This document shows, one piece after another, positions 42,975 to 52,020 of a stretch of 64,000 nucleotides of DNA. Position 1 is the first letter of the stretch, and each line of letters starts with the position of its first letter. Position numbers and translations under genes: made by a program. The stretch is from assembly GCF_900102225.1 (NCBI RefSeq), contig NZ_FNBF01000001.1, forward strand, positions 62,001-126,000, read 5' to 3'. The DNA is from Eubacterium pyruvativorans. Lineage in GTDB: Bacteria > Bacillota > Clostridia > Peptostreptococcales > Anaerovoracaceae. A model generated the notes under the pieces. It had not been told where the DNA came from. It did no database searches and saw only the letters and a program-made list of their open reading frames with translations.

Positions 42975-43455
42975 CCGCAGGGCATTGTTCACCGGATCCT
43001 TCGACCCGATTACGAACGGACATCTGGATCTCATCCGCCGCGCTGCGCCGATGTTCGACGAACTGGTGGTGGGCGTGATTGTCAATCCGCAGAAAAACAG
43101 CCTTTTCACCACTGAAGAGCGGGAGGAGCTGATCCGCCTTGTGACGGCGGATATTCCGCATGTTCAGGTGGACCGGTTCAGCGGTCTTCTGGCGGATTAT
43201 GTGAATGAACAGGGCTTCTGTGCAGTGATCCGCGGACTCCGGAATTCTACTGATTTCAACTATGAAATCAGTATGGATCATATGAATGCCCGTCTGTTTG
43301 ACCGGGCGGAAACGGTCTATCTCATGACGGACCCCGCCTACGGGTTCCTGAGTTCCACCATGGCGAAGGAAGTGATCTCTCTGGGCGGAAACGGAGAAGG
43401 TCTGGTGCCGGATGCAGTACTCCGGGCGATGAAAGCGAAATTCCATCAGAATTGA
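42943..43455 (+). CDS. coaD: Phosphopantetheine adenylyltransferase
   Basis: Fourth step of CoA synthesis: transfer of AMP to 4'-phosphopantetheine. The nucleotidyltransferase motif is TGSFDPITNGH (HxGH type), with RGLRNSTDFNYE and FLSSTMAKEV further on. As annotated it has 170 residues, about ten more than usual, because a charged N-terminal stretch precedes the first beta strand. The start is uncertain: ATG at 42943 is only two bases from GGAGGAG, so the adjoining in-frame TTG at 42946 may be used instead. Confidence 0.93.
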   Translation: MLKGEQEQKNSRRALFTGSFDPITNGHLDLIRRAAPMFDELVVGVIVNPQKNSLFTTEEREELIRLVTADIPHVQVDRFSGLLADYVNEQGFCAVIRGLRNSTDFNYEISMDHMNARLFDRAETVYLMTDPAYGFLSSTMAKEVISLGGNGEGLVPDAVLRAMKAKFHQN

Positions 43456-43523
43456 TTAACAGTCTGCTCGCTTGTCCCGCTGGACTTGATGAGCATGAAG
43501 AGATATACCAGTGGGAGGTAAGC

Positions 43524-44096
43524 ATGACCGTATTGGATTTATTGGATGAACTGGAAGATATCATGGACACCGCTTCGAATGTTCCGTTAACCGGGAAGGT
43601 TATGGTGGACAAGGAAGAGGTGATGGAGCTGGTCAATGATATCCGCCGCAGTCTTCCGGACGACATGAAGCAGGCGAAATGGCTGAAGGACGAGCAGAAC
43701 CGCATTCTGGACGATGCGAAATCGGAATATAAGAAACTGATTGTAGAAGCGAAGAAGCAGGCTGATTTCCTGGTGGATGACAACGACATCACACTGAAGG
43801 CGAAGAAGCGGGCGGAACGCATCACCCAGGAAGCGGAGGACTACTCCAGAGAACTGAAGATGCGTACGTATGACTATCTGGACCGTATGCTCTACGATAT
43901 GCAGGGTAAGATGGATCAGCTGAATAATACATACTTCGTCGAAATGTATAACAGTCTGGAAAATACGTTCAACGGCATTGACAGTGTACTGGAGAAGAAC
44001 CGGGATGAACTGAAGCAGATGGCATCCAGAACCCAGAACGGGGAAGAGTGGATGTATGACAGCAAGTCCCAGGACGGAGATGATGACAAGGAGTGA
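43524..44096 (+). CDS. Coiled-coil protein, ATP-synthase-b-like, unknown function
   Basis: A 190-residue, highly charged helical protein. Heptad-like spacing runs from about residue 50 to 165 (KQAKWLKDEQNRILDDAKSEYKKLIVEAKKQADFL ...), so a long coiled coil is likely; the tail is acidic (DGDDDKE). There is no membrane segment. Similar proteins sit between coaD and ylbM in Clostridia and are often auto-annotated as ATPase or ATP synthase subunit b because of the coiled coil. GGGAGGTAAGC before the ATG at 43524 sets the start. Its stop overlaps the tmcAL start by four bases (GTGA). Confidence 0.75.
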   Translation: MTVLDLLDELEDIMDTASNVPLTGKVMVDKEEVMELVNDIRRSLPDDMKQAKWLKDEQNRILDDAKSEYKKLIVEAKKQADFLVDDNDITLKAKKRAERITQEAEDYSRELKMRTYDYLDRMLYDMQGKMDQLNNTYFVEMYNSLENTFNGIDSVLEKNRDELKQMASRTQNGEEWMYDSKSQDGDDDKE

Positions 44097-45226
44097 AAAC
44101 AGCAGGAATCATAGCAGAGTTTAATCCCTTCCACGACGGACACCGGTATCTGATTCAGCGGGTCCGGGAAGAGGCGGGTGCGGACAGGGTGGTTGCGGTA
44201 ATGAGCGGTGATTTCACCCAGCGTGGATATCCGGCAGCGGAAGACAAGTGGACCCGGGCAGAGAAAGCGGTTCGGAGCGGTGTGGATCTGGTGCTGGAAC
44301 TGCCCGCCGTCTATGCCTGTGCCAGTGCACCGTATTTCGCCTCGGCCGGTGTGGGCATTCTGGAAGGAACGGGCATTGTGGACCTGCTTGCCTTCGGCAG
44401 TGAATCCGGTGAAGCGGAATGGTTCCGCTCCGCCGCTTCTTTTTTTCGGGAGCATCGTGAGCAGGTAAATGCCTTGACGGCGGAACTGACGAGGAAGGGA
44501 ATGTCCTATCCATCCGCCCGGGAAAAGGCTGCCCGGGACCTTCACGCAGGATTCTCTCTGGAGGAACTGGCGGAACCGAACAACATCCTGGGGCTGGAAT
44601 ATGCTTCCTGCGCAAGGACGATGGAACTGTTCACCGTACGCCGCCGGGGGAGCGGACATCACGAAACCGGAACGATGCTGCGGGAGAAGATGCGCATGCG
44701 GCAGCCCGAACGATTCCGTCAGGCAGAAGCTGCGTATTTTCACCTGGCTGCGGCGAAGATCCTGGAGACGGAAGAATCGGTTCTGGAGAATGTCGCCTCG
44801 GCGGGAGGCGGTCTGGGACACCTTCTGAAGAAACGGATCAGAGACACCGGCAACGTGGATGAACTGATTGACTGTGTGAAATCGAAGGTGTATACCCGGA
44901 CCAGAATCAGCCGGATGATTGCCCAGACGTTGCTGGGTGTCACGAAAGCGGATCTGGAGAGCGGGGTGCTGTATGCCAGAGTGCTGGCGGCGGGAGAAGC
45001 AGGTACCGCATTCCTGCGGCAGGCCGCAGAAGTGACCGGCATTCCGATTCTGACGAATATCAACCGGGAGGCTGACCGGTACCCGGCGATCCGGAGACTG
45101 CTCTCTGTGGATATTCTGGCTTCCGATCTGTACAATCTGATCTGGGGAAATGACCTGTACCGGTCTTCGGACTTTATAAAACATCCGTATATTGTGGCTC
45201 CGGACCGCCCGAGTAACAAAATATGA
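44093..45226 (+). CDS. tmcAL: tRNA(Met) cytidine acetate ligase TmcAL
   Basis: TmcAL (YlbM) makes N4-acetylcytidine at the wobble position of elongator tRNA-Met, using acetate and ATP. The 377 residues begin MKTAGIIAEFNPFHDGHRYLI, a nucleotidyltransferase HxGH motif, followed by MSGDFTQRGYPA and ELPAVYACASAPYFASAGV, all hallmarks. The start is GTG at 44093, overlapping the upstream stop, so it is coupled. In B. subtilis ylbM precedes ylbN and rpmF; here ylbN is absent and rpmF follows with its own promoter. Confidence 0.93.
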   Translation: MKTAGIIAEFNPFHDGHRYLIQRVREEAGADRVVAVMSGDFTQRGYPAAEDKWTRAEKAVRSGVDLVLELPAVYACASAPYFASAGVGILEGTGIVDLLAFGSESGEAEWFRSAASFFREHREQVNALTAELTRKGMSYPSAREKAARDLHAGFSLEELAEPNNILGLEYASCARTMELFTVRRRGSGHHETGTMLREKMRMRQPERFRQAEAAYFHLAAAKILETEESVLENVASAGGGLGHLLKKRIRDTGNVDELIDCVKSKVYTRTRISRMIAQTLLGVTKADLESGVLYARVLAAGEAGTAFLRQAAEVTGIPILTNINREADRYPAIRRLLSVDILASDLYNLIWGNDLYRSSDFIKHPYIVAPDRPSNKI

Positions 45227-45236
45227 AAAAATAATG

Positions 45237-45265
45237 TTGACACGACTTCATCGGCAGTATATACT
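45237..45265 (+). promoter_or_regulatory. Promoter of rpmF
   Basis: TTGACA (45237-45242), 17-base spacer, TATACT (45260-45265): close to consensus. Confidence 0.88.
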
Positions 45266-45328
45266 AAACACCGTTGACGAAAATTCTGTTTTTTAGAGAT
45301 ATGAGAAACAGTGGAAGGAGGTAAGACA

Positions 45329-45517
45329 ATGGCAGTACCAAAGAGAAGAACATCGAAAGCTCACAGAGATTCCAGAAGAGCACCTAACATGAAGAAGGTG
45401 GCGCCGGGAATTTCTATTTGCCCGCAGTGTCATCAGCCGAAACTTCCGCATAGAGTATGCCCGAACTGCAACTACTACGATGGGAAGAATGTACTGAAGA
45501 ACGAAGCAGAGGCATAA
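45329..45517 (+). CDS. rpmF: Ribosomal protein bL32
   Basis: A 62-residue large-subunit protein, [18 protein letters not shown] start, with a full zinc ribbon: C31, C34, C44 and C47. AAGGAGG lies before the ATG at 45329. It is a one-gene unit with its own promoter and terminator. Both L28 and L32 here are zinc-binding forms. Confidence 0.97.
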   Translation: MAVPKRRTSKAHRDSRRAPNMKKVAPGISICPQCHQPKLPHRVCPNCNYYDGKNVLKNEAEA

Positions 45518-45536
45518 CCACAGGCTTTGGAATTCT

Positions 45537-45573
45537 GACAGATGCAGCGAACGCATCTGTCTTTTTCTTTTTT
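45537..45573 (+). terminator. Intrinsic terminator after rpmF
   Basis: A 9-bp stem (45537-45545 with 45553-45561), seven-base loop, followed by the T-rich tail TTTTTCTTTTTT. Confidence 0.9.
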
Positions 45574-45623
45574 GCAATAAATTGTATTTTTTATGGATAT
45601 TTCCATTTTCTTTGAGACTATTG

Positions 45624-45652
45624 TTGATAATTTGTGCGTTGGATAGTAAAAT
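45624..45652 (+). promoter_or_regulatory. Promoter of asd
   Basis: TTGATA (45624-45629), 17-base spacer, TAAAAT (45647-45652). The leader is only about 40 bases, so there is no room for a lysine riboswitch. Confidence 0.75.
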
Positions 45653-45698
45653 GATAAACAAATTTGTTGATATAGTCTAAAAGGAGGATTTCCGAGAT

Positions 45699-46793
45699 AT
45701 GAAGAAACTTGACAGGAAGCTGAAGGTCGGCATTCTGGGCGGCACCGGCATGGTCGGCCAGAGATTCATCACACTGCTGGAGAATCATCCGTGGTTTGAG
45801 GTCACCACGATTGCTGCGTCCAGCCACAGCGCCGGAAAAACCTATGAAGAATCCATGGCCGGCAGATGGAAACTCCAGACGCCGATGCCGGAGGCGGTGA
45901 AGAAGATCGTGGTGCAGGATGTCTCCGACGTGGAAAACGTTGCGAAGGACGTGGACTTCGTATTCAGCGCTGTCAATATGTCCAAGGATGAGATCCGGGC
46001 CATTGAGGAAGAGTACGCGAAGACCGAGACGCCGGTGGTCTCCAACAACAGCGCTCATCGCTGGACGAAGGATGTGCCGATGGTTGTACCGGAGATCAAC
46101 GATGATCACTACGCTGTGATCCCGGCCCAGAAGAAGCGTCTCGGCACAGAGAAGGGATTCATTGCTGTGAAGCCGAACTGCTCCATTCAGTGCTACGTTC
46201 CGGCTCTGTATGCCTGGAAGGAATTCGAACCGACGAAGGTTGTGGTCTCCACATATCAGGCGATTTCCGGTGCCGGAAAGAATTTTCAGGACTGGCCGGA
46301 GATGGTGGGCAACATCATTCCATATATCGGCGGCGAGGAAGAGAAGAGTGAGAAGGAACCGCTGAAGATTTTCGGCCATGTGGAGAACGGTGAGATTGTC
46401 AATGCAGAGGGTCCGCTGATCACCAGCCAGTGCATCCGTGTGCCGGTGCTGGAAGGTCATACGGCCACTATTTTCGTTGACTTTGCGAAGAAACCGACGA
46501 AAGAGGAACTGATTGACAGACTGGTGAACTTCCGGGGATTCCCGCAGGAGGCGGATCTGCCGAGTGCTCCGAAGCAGTTTATTCAGTATCTCACAGAGGA
46601 TGACAGACCGCAGGTTACCCAGGATGTCTACTATGAGAATGGATTCGGCGTCTCCTTCGGCCGTCTGAGAGAAGACACGATCTTTGACTGGAAGCTGGTG
46701 GGTCTGGCGCATAACACTGTCAGAGGCGCAGCCGGCGGTGCGGTTCTGTCCGCAGAAGCACTGGTGGAGAAGGGATACATTACCTGCAAGTAG
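45699..46793 (+). CDS. asd: Aspartate-semialdehyde dehydrogenase (archaeal/fungal-like type)
   Basis: NADPH-dependent reduction of aspartyl phosphate, the branch point to lysine, diaminopimelate, threonine and methionine. The 364-residue protein has the nucleotide fold VGILGGTGMVGQRF and catalytic C161 in VKPNCSIQ, with SGAGKNFQDWPE and the substrate His region VLEGHTATIF. The sequence resembles the shorter archaeal/fungal ASADH branch rather than the enterobacterial one. It is monocistronic, with AAAAGGAGG, its own promoter and a terminator. Confidence 0.93.
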   Translation: MKKLDRKLKVGILGGTGMVGQRFITLLENHPWFEVTTIAASSHSAGKTYEESMAGRWKLQTPMPEAVKKIVVQDVSDVENVAKDVDFVFSAVNMSKDEIRAIEEEYAKTETPVVSNNSAHRWTKDVPMVVPEINDDHYAVIPAQKKRLGTEKGFIAVKPNCSIQCYVPALYAWKEFEPTKVVVSTYQAISGAGKNFQDWPEMVGNIIPYIGGEEEKSEKEPLKIFGHVENGEIVNAEGPLITSQCIRVPVLEGHTATIFVDFAKKPTKEELIDRLVNFRGFPQEADLPSAPKQFIQYLTEDDRPQVTQDVYYENGFGVSFGRLREDTIFDWKLVGLAHNTVRGAAGGAVLSAEALVEKGYITCK

Positions 46794-46809
46794 CCTGACC
46801 ACGAAACGG

Positions 46810-46838
46810 TTGAAATATCAGCCGGAACTGCATATAAT
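46810..46838 (+). promoter_or_regulatory. Promoter of ftsK, nested with the asd terminator
   Basis: TTGAAA (46810-46815), 17-base spacer, TATAAT (46833-46838). The predicted start, near 46845, falls within the left arm of the terminator at 46840-46898. Confidence 0.75.
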
Positions 46839-46839
46839 A

Positions 46840-46898
46840 AGCAGAGTGCATCCTGCCCGGGGCGAGGGTTCCGGGCAAGAGTACTCTGCTGTTTTTTT
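46840..46898 (+). terminator. Intrinsic terminator between asd and ftsK
   Basis: Outer stem AGCAGAGT/ACTCTGCT (46840-46847 with 46883-46890) and inner stem TGCCCGG/CCGGGCA (46854-46860 with 46871-46877), followed by seven T (46892-46898). The ftsK ribosome binding site GGAGG starts at the very next base. Confidence 0.85.
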
Positions 46899-46909
46899 GG
46901 AGGAAAAGA

Positions 46910-49900
46910 TTGGCTAAGAAGAAGGAAACGAAAGAACTAGATACGAAGAAGCAGGCCGGGAAGAAGCAGTCGGAAGGCCGGAAGAAGACGAAGGCCGAAT
47001 CCCCCCGGGAGACGGAGAAGAAAGAAGAAATCCGGGCTATGCAGGAGAAGCGGCAGGCATCGAAACGGATGAAAGACATCATCTGGGGTCTGGTTTGTAT
47101 TGCTGTGGGCGCCTTCATCTTTGCCAGTGTGCAGTTTCATGCGGCAGGGGTATACGGGAACGAGCTGGGGGTCATTCTGAAGGGGATCTTCGGAGCCGTG
47201 GGTCTGTTCTTCCCCTGGTACCTGATTCTTCTGGGGATTCTGTTTGTGACCCGGATGTCGAATCATGTGTCGAAGCGGACTTTCGCGGTTTCGATCGCTC
47301 TTCTGCTTCTTCTTTGTCTCATGAATTCCGGCCGTTTCCTGGCGGATGCGGATCTGGCCTACGACCTGCGGCAGTTCTATACTGGTGGAACGAAGCTGGA
47401 GAACGGCGGTCTGTTCGGCATGACTCTGGGTACATTCCTGGTGAATATCATCGGGAAAGCCGGACTTTATATTTTCGGAATACTGATGATCGCCATTTCA
47501 CTGCTTTTGCTGCTGAACACGAAGCTGTCCCAGTTTCTGGTGAAGGTGGGAAACCGCAGGGAAGAGAAGCGCATCATGAAGGAGCTCCGGGAGCAGATGG
47601 CCCGGGAGGAAGAGGCGAAGCGCCGGGCAGAGGCAGCCCGGATCCGGGCCGGGGAGTTCGACCGGAGTATGGGAATTACCCGGAAGGGGGAGAATGACCC
47701 GGAAGGGAAACAGGCCGGAAGGAACAAGCCGCCGAAGAGCGGGAAGAAATCTTCTGCGGACACTATGCCGCTGGAGGAGTTCGATTATAACGACAATATC
47801 CGGATTGTGATCCCGGAGACGCCGGCGCCGGTGGCGGATCCGGTGGACCGTATGCCCCATGACGGGAACATCAATACTTTTTTGAAGAGTAAGGATGGAC
47901 AAAGTCTGTACGGCGTCGGCGGTCAGAAAAGCAACGTGCTTGATTTCCTGACGGACAATGACCCGTTTGCAGAATCTGTACCCGCTGCGGATGGCCGGGA
48001 TCTGGACGGTGCAGGCTCTTCTGCTGCTTCCGGGTACGGCCTGGATGGAGAAGGTCCGTCCACTTCGTCTGCGGGGTACGGCCTGGATGGGGCGGGCCCG
48101 TCTGCTCCGGCCGGGGGCTTCGGTCTGGATGGAGAAGGTCCCTCTTCTCCGTCCCAGGGTTACGGCCTGGATAATCCGACTTCGGCGGAGCCGGTTTCCC
48201 TTTCTGCTGAACCGGATCTTCCGGCGGATTCCCGGACCTCATCCACCGCATCTGAGCCGGAACACCGGGATCTGTTCGGACTGTCAGGGGACACCACAGA
48301 GGACGAGGTCCTGGATTTTCGTGATTTCCCGGACGACCGGGACGGACGGCTTCAGAAGACCCGGGAGGATGCGGTGCGAAGCGGTGCCGGACAGGAGAAT
48401 CCGGAGCCGGAAGACGGGGGAAGCGGAAGAGTTGCGGTATCCACCTATGAAGGGAGCCGGAAGAAATCGGTTCTGGATGCGGGGACTGCGGCAGCCACGG
48501 CCGGTGCGGCAGCTGCCGGCCTGAAGAAAGTGCTGACCGGCAGAGAGACCTACCGGAAACCGCCAGTCAACCTGCTGGATCCTCCGGATCAGGTGGATAA
48601 TTCCGGTCTGAGCGAGGAGCTGCATGAGAAAGCGGTGACACTGGAACATACTCTCCAGAGCTTCAACGTGGACGCCCGGGTTATTCAGGTGACCCAGGGT
48701 CCGGCGGTCACCCGCTATGAGATTCAGCCGAACACGGGTGTGAAGGTGAGTAAGATCGTCAGCCTGTCCAATGATATTGCCCTGAATCTCCGGGCGAAGA
48801 GTATCCGTATCGAAGCGCCGATTCCGGGAAAGGCCGCGGTCGGCATCGAAGTGCAGAATGACAAGACGAATATGGTCCGGATCCGGGAAGTCATCGATTC
48901 TCCGGAGTTCCGGGATGAAAAATCGAAGATTGCTTTCGCAGTAGGAAAGGACATTTCCGGGAATAATATTGTTGCTGACCTGAAAGGGATGCCCCATCTT
49001 CTGATTGCCGGTTCCACAGGATCCGGAAAGTCTGTGTGCATCAACAGCATCATTGCCAGTATCCTGTACCGGGCGGACCCGGACGAGGTGAAACTGGTGC
49101 TGATTGATCCGAAAGTGGTGGAACTGGGACACTATAACGGCATTCCGCACCTGCTGATTCCGGTGGTGACAGATCCGGCGAAAGCTGCGGCGGCGCTGAA
49201 CTGGGCCGTGGCAGAGATGACGAACCGGTATAAGTCCTTTGCGGACGAGAATGTGCGGGATCTGAAATCCTTCAACAAGAAAATGAAGAAAGAGAAACGG
49301 GATGACGAGATCATGTCCCAGGTGGTGATCATCATTGACGAGCTGGCAGATCTGATGATGGCTGCACCGAGCCAGGTGGAGGAATCCATCGCCCGCCTCG
49401 CGCAGATGGCCCGGGCTGCCGGTATGCATCTGATCGTCGCCACCCAGCGTCCGTCGGTGGATGTCATCACCGGTCTGATCAAGGCCAATATCCCGTCCAG
49501 AATTGCCTTCGCCGTTTCCTCTCAGATTGATTCCCGGACGATTCTGGATATGGGCGGCGCCGAGAAGCTGGTGGGAAAGGGTGATATGCTCTTCAATCCG
49601 CTGGGAAGAGGCAAGCCGCTTCGTGTGCAGGGCACCTTCATTTCTGACGAGGAAGTGAACCGGATTATCGAATTCGTGAAAGACCAGAATCTCAAGACGG
49701 GGTATAATGATGAAGTGATGGACACGATCGAGAACGGTCCGGCCGGAGGCGGTCTGGGAGAAGACGAGGACGAACTGCTGCCGGAAGCAATCGAATGTGT
49801 GGTGCAGGCGGGGAAGGCGTCTACTTCCATGCTGCAGCGCCGCTTCCGCATCGGCTATAACCATGCGGCAAGCATCATGGATATGATGGAAGAACGGGGG

Positions 49901-49996
49901 GTCATCGGTCCCCAGGACGGGAGCCGCCCGCGGAAGGTTCTCCTGACAGAGGATGAACTGGAGAGAATGAAGGAGGAAACCGGCAGCCTGTCATGA
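46910..49996 (+). CDS. ftsK: DNA translocase FtsK/SpoIIIE
   Basis: A septal DNA pump, 1028 residues. The start is TTG at 46910 with GGAGG six bases upstream. A basic N-terminal stretch precedes four membrane segments (residues ~62-215), then a long low-complexity linker (~220-560) with repeats of GYGLDG-x-GPS, then the motor with Walker A GSTGSGKS (K707), [11 protein letters not shown], and the C-terminal gamma winged helix ([17 protein letters not shown] ... [18 protein letters not shown]) that reads KOPS/SRS DNA motifs. Whether it acts as FtsK or SpoIIIE cannot be told from sequence. Confidence 0.95.
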   Translation: MAKKKETKELDTKKQAGKKQSEGRKKTKAESPRETEKKEEIRAMQEKRQASKRMKDIIWGLVCIAVGAFIFASVQFHAAGVYGNELGVILKGIFGAVGLFFPWYLILLGILFVTRMSNHVSKRTFAVSIALLLLLCLMNSGRFLADADLAYDLRQFYTGGTKLENGGLFGMTLGTFLVNIIGKAGLYIFGILMIAISLLLLLNTKLSQFLVKVGNRREEKRIMKELREQMAREEEAKRRAEAARIRAGEFDRSMGITRKGENDPEGKQAGRNKPPKSGKKSSADTMPLEEFDYNDNIRIVIPETPAPVADPVDRMPHDGNINTFLKSKDGQSLYGVGGQKSNVLDFLTDNDPFAESVPAADGRDLDGAGSSAASGYGLDGEGPSTSSAGYGLDGAGPSAPAGGFGLDGEGPSSPSQGYGLDNPTSAEPVSLSAEPDLPADSRTSSTASEPEHRDLFGLSGDTTEDEVLDFRDFPDDRDGRLQKTREDAVRSGAGQENPEPEDGGSGRVAVSTYEGSRKKSVLDAGTAAATAGAAAAGLKKVLTGRETYRKPPVNLLDPPDQVDNSGLSEELHEKAVTLEHTLQSFNVDARVIQVTQGPAVTRYEIQPNTGVKVSKIVSLSNDIALNLRAKSIRIEAPIPGKAAVGIEVQNDKTNMVRIREVIDSPEFRDEKSKIAFAVGKDISGNNIVADLKGMPHLLIAGSTGSGKSVCINSIIASILYRADPDEVKLVLIDPKVVELGHYNGIPHLLIPVVTDPAKAAAALNWAVAEMTNRYKSFADENVRDLKSFNKKMKKEKRDDEIMSQVVIIIDELADLMMAAPSQVEESIARLAQMARAAGMHLIVATQRPSVDVITGLIKANIPSRIAFAVSSQIDSRTILDMGGAEKLVGKGDMLFNPLGRGKPLRVQGTFISDEEVNRIIEFVKDQNLKTGYNDEVMDTIENGPAGGGLGEDEDELLPEAIECVVQAGKASTSMLQRRFRIGYNHAASIMDMMEERGVIGPQDGSRPRKVLLTEDELERMKEETGSLS
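47994..48177 (+). repeat. Imperfect tandem repeat in the FtsK linker
   Basis: About four copies of a 16-17-residue unit with core G-[YF]-G-L-D-G-x-G-P-S separated by Ser/Ala/Pro-rich spacers. Copies are similar in DNA as well as protein (TACGGCCTGGATGG recurs), which suggests recent slippage expansion. Confidence 0.8.
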
Positions 49997-50047
49997 AGGA
50001 ACAGCGGATGCCGGACAGAATAGAAACAGAGAGGTGGACGAATACGT

Positions 50048-51373
50048 ATGAAAGTATATTTCGACACGCTGGGGTGTGCGAAGAATTTCGGTGATTCCGA
50101 AATGGCTATGGGGATGCTGGAACGGCACGGTCACGAGGTCGTAACGGATCCGGCGGAGGCGGACGCCATTGTGGTGAACACCTGCGGATTTATTGACGAT
50201 GCGAAGAAGGAATCCATCAGCGAGATATTCGATATGGCCCGGTTCCGTGAGGCGGGAAAGAAACTGATTGTATCCGGCTGCATGGTGCAGCGGTATGCGG
50301 CGGAACTATTTGAGGAAATTCCGGAAGCGGACGGATTTCTGGGTGTGAACGATTATGAAAAACTGCCGGGGCTGCTGGATGAACTGGAAGAGACCGGGGA
50401 ACGGTTCCGCTCCGTGGGAGAATATGATCGAAAGGCTTTCGAAGAGGAGGAAGAGAACCGGAAACTGCCGGAGAATCCGTACACAGCGTATCTGAGAATT
50501 GCGGAAGGCTGTGACAACCGGTGTGCCTACTGCATCATTCCGCACATCCGGGGAAATTACCGCAGCAGGTCGAAGGCGAGCATCCTCAGGGAGGCGAACC
50601 GCCTGGCACAGGCTGGAACGAAAGAACTGATCCTGATCGCACAGGACACCAGTTATTACGGGAAGGACATCGAAGGCCGCCCGATGCTGGCCGGACTCCT
50701 GAAGGAGCTTTGCCGGATCGACGGCATCGAATGGATCCGCATCATGTACGCCTACGAGGATAACATCACGGACGAGCTGATCCGGGTCATGGCCGAAGAA
50801 CCGAAAATCTGTCATTACATCGACATTCCTCTGCAGCACGCCAGTGACCGGGTGCTCCGGGACATGAACCGCCATTCCTCCCGGGCATCCATCGACGAAA
50901 CGATCCGGAAACTGCGGACGGCGATGCCGGACATTACAATCCGGACGACCCTGATTGTGGGTTTCCCGGGAGAGACAGAGGAAGACTTCGCTGAGCTGCA
51001 GCAGTTTGTTGCACAGCAGCGGTTCGAACGGCTGGGCGCATTCACCTATTCCAGGGAAGAAGGTACACCGGCGGCGGAGCGGACGGATCAGATTCCGGAG
51101 GCGGTGAAGGAAGAACGTCTGGATGCCCTGATGGTGGAACAGATGCAGATTTCCCTGGAACACAATCAGGCGCTCATCGGAAAGAAGCTGGAAGTCATGG
51201 TGGACCGTCTGGACGAGGACGGCGAATCCTATGTGGGCCGCACCCGGATGGATGCGCCGGAAATCGACAATTCCGTGATATTTTCGGCAGTACGCGATCA
51301 TGAGCCGGGAGACATCGTCACCGTAGAGATTCTCGATGCCTTTGACTATGATCTGGAAGGCAGAGAGGTGTAA
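50048..51373 (+). CDS. rimO: Ribosomal protein uS12 methylthiotransferase RimO
   Basis: A radical SAM enzyme that thiomethylates an Asp of S12. The 441-residue protein has the N-terminal UPF0004 domain with DTLGCAKN and NTCGFIDDAK cysteines, the radical SAM motif C155-x3-C159-x2-C162 (EGCDNRCAYCIIPHIRG), and a C-terminal TRAM domain (MDAPEIDNSV). It follows ftsK as in other Clostridia and precedes pgsA by three bases. Confidence 0.95.
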   Translation: MKVYFDTLGCAKNFGDSEMAMGMLERHGHEVVTDPAEADAIVVNTCGFIDDAKKESISEIFDMARFREAGKKLIVSGCMVQRYAAELFEEIPEADGFLGVNDYEKLPGLLDELEETGERFRSVGEYDRKAFEEEEENRKLPENPYTAYLRIAEGCDNRCAYCIIPHIRGNYRSRSKASILREANRLAQAGTKELILIAQDTSYYGKDIEGRPMLAGLLKELCRIDGIEWIRIMYAYEDNITDELIRVMAEEPKICHYIDIPLQHASDRVLRDMNRHSSRASIDETIRKLRTAMPDITIRTTLIVGFPGETEEDFAELQQFVAQQRFERLGAFTYSREEGTPAAERTDQIPEAVKEERLDALMVEQMQISLEHNQALIGKKLEVMVDRLDEDGESYVGRTRMDAPEIDNSVIFSAVRDHEPGDIVTVEILDAFDYDLEGREV

Positions 51374-51376
51374 GGA

Positions 51377-51925
51377 ATGAATCTACCGAATAAACTGACT
51401 ATGGGGCGGATCATCGCAGTTCCGTTCTTCATTGTGTGCTACATTCTGGGATATTACATCCCTGCGCTGGTGCTGTTCTGCGCCGCATCCCTGACGGATA
51501 TGCTGGACGGGAAAATCGCCCGGAAATACCATCTGGTGACTAATTTCGGGAAAATCATGGATCCGCTGGCGGATAAGATCCTGGTGTACTCTGCGTTCTG
51601 CCTGATGATCGGCGACCGGACCATCCCGGCGTGGATGCTCATCGTCATTCTCGCCAGAGAGTTCACCATCGCCGGTATGCGCACAGTGGCCGCTTCGGAA
51701 GGAACCGTCATTGCGGCAGCCATGAGCGGGAAGATCAAGACGGTTCTGCAGATGTTTGCCGTGATCATGCTCATGCTCTTCCACGGGGTGCCGGAGAAAA
51801 GCGGGCTGTACACTCCGGTACGCCTGATTGCCTATGCGCTGCTGTGGGCATCCATTATCATGACTGTCTACTCCGGTATTGAATATGTAGTGAAGAACAT
51901 CCGGGTGTTCCGGGAATCAGAATAA
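51377..51925 (+). CDS. pgsA: CDP-diacylglycerol--glycerol-3-phosphate 3-phosphatidyltransferase
   Basis: The committed step to phosphatidylglycerol. The 182-residue polytopic membrane protein carries the CDP-alcohol phosphotransferase motif D-x2-DG-x2-AR-x8-G-x3-D-x3-D (DMLDGKIARKYHLVTNFGKIMDPLAD). It begins MNLPNKLTMGRI, typical of PgsA. It lies in the rimO-pgsA-cinA-recA order common in Bacillota. Confidence 0.95.
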   Translation: MNLPNKLTMGRIIAVPFFIVCYILGYYIPALVLFCAASLTDMLDGKIARKYHLVTNFGKIMDPLADKILVYSAFCLMIGDRTIPAWMLIVILAREFTIAGMRTVAASEGTVIAAAMSGKIKTVLQMFAVIMLMLFHGVPEKSGLYTPVRLIAYALLWASIIMTVYSGIEYVVKNIRVFRESE

Positions 51926-52020
51926 CAATTCTCTCGGGCAGAGCGGGACCGGTCCATGAAGACTGCGTCTGCTCTGCCTCTGCTGTTGTTTCTCGTTTGG
52001 AAGAAGGAGGAAAGTGATCA

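Noticed and set aside
45653-45698. A lysine riboswitch ahead of asd
   Set aside because: The leader is only ~40 bases, far too short for an L-box.
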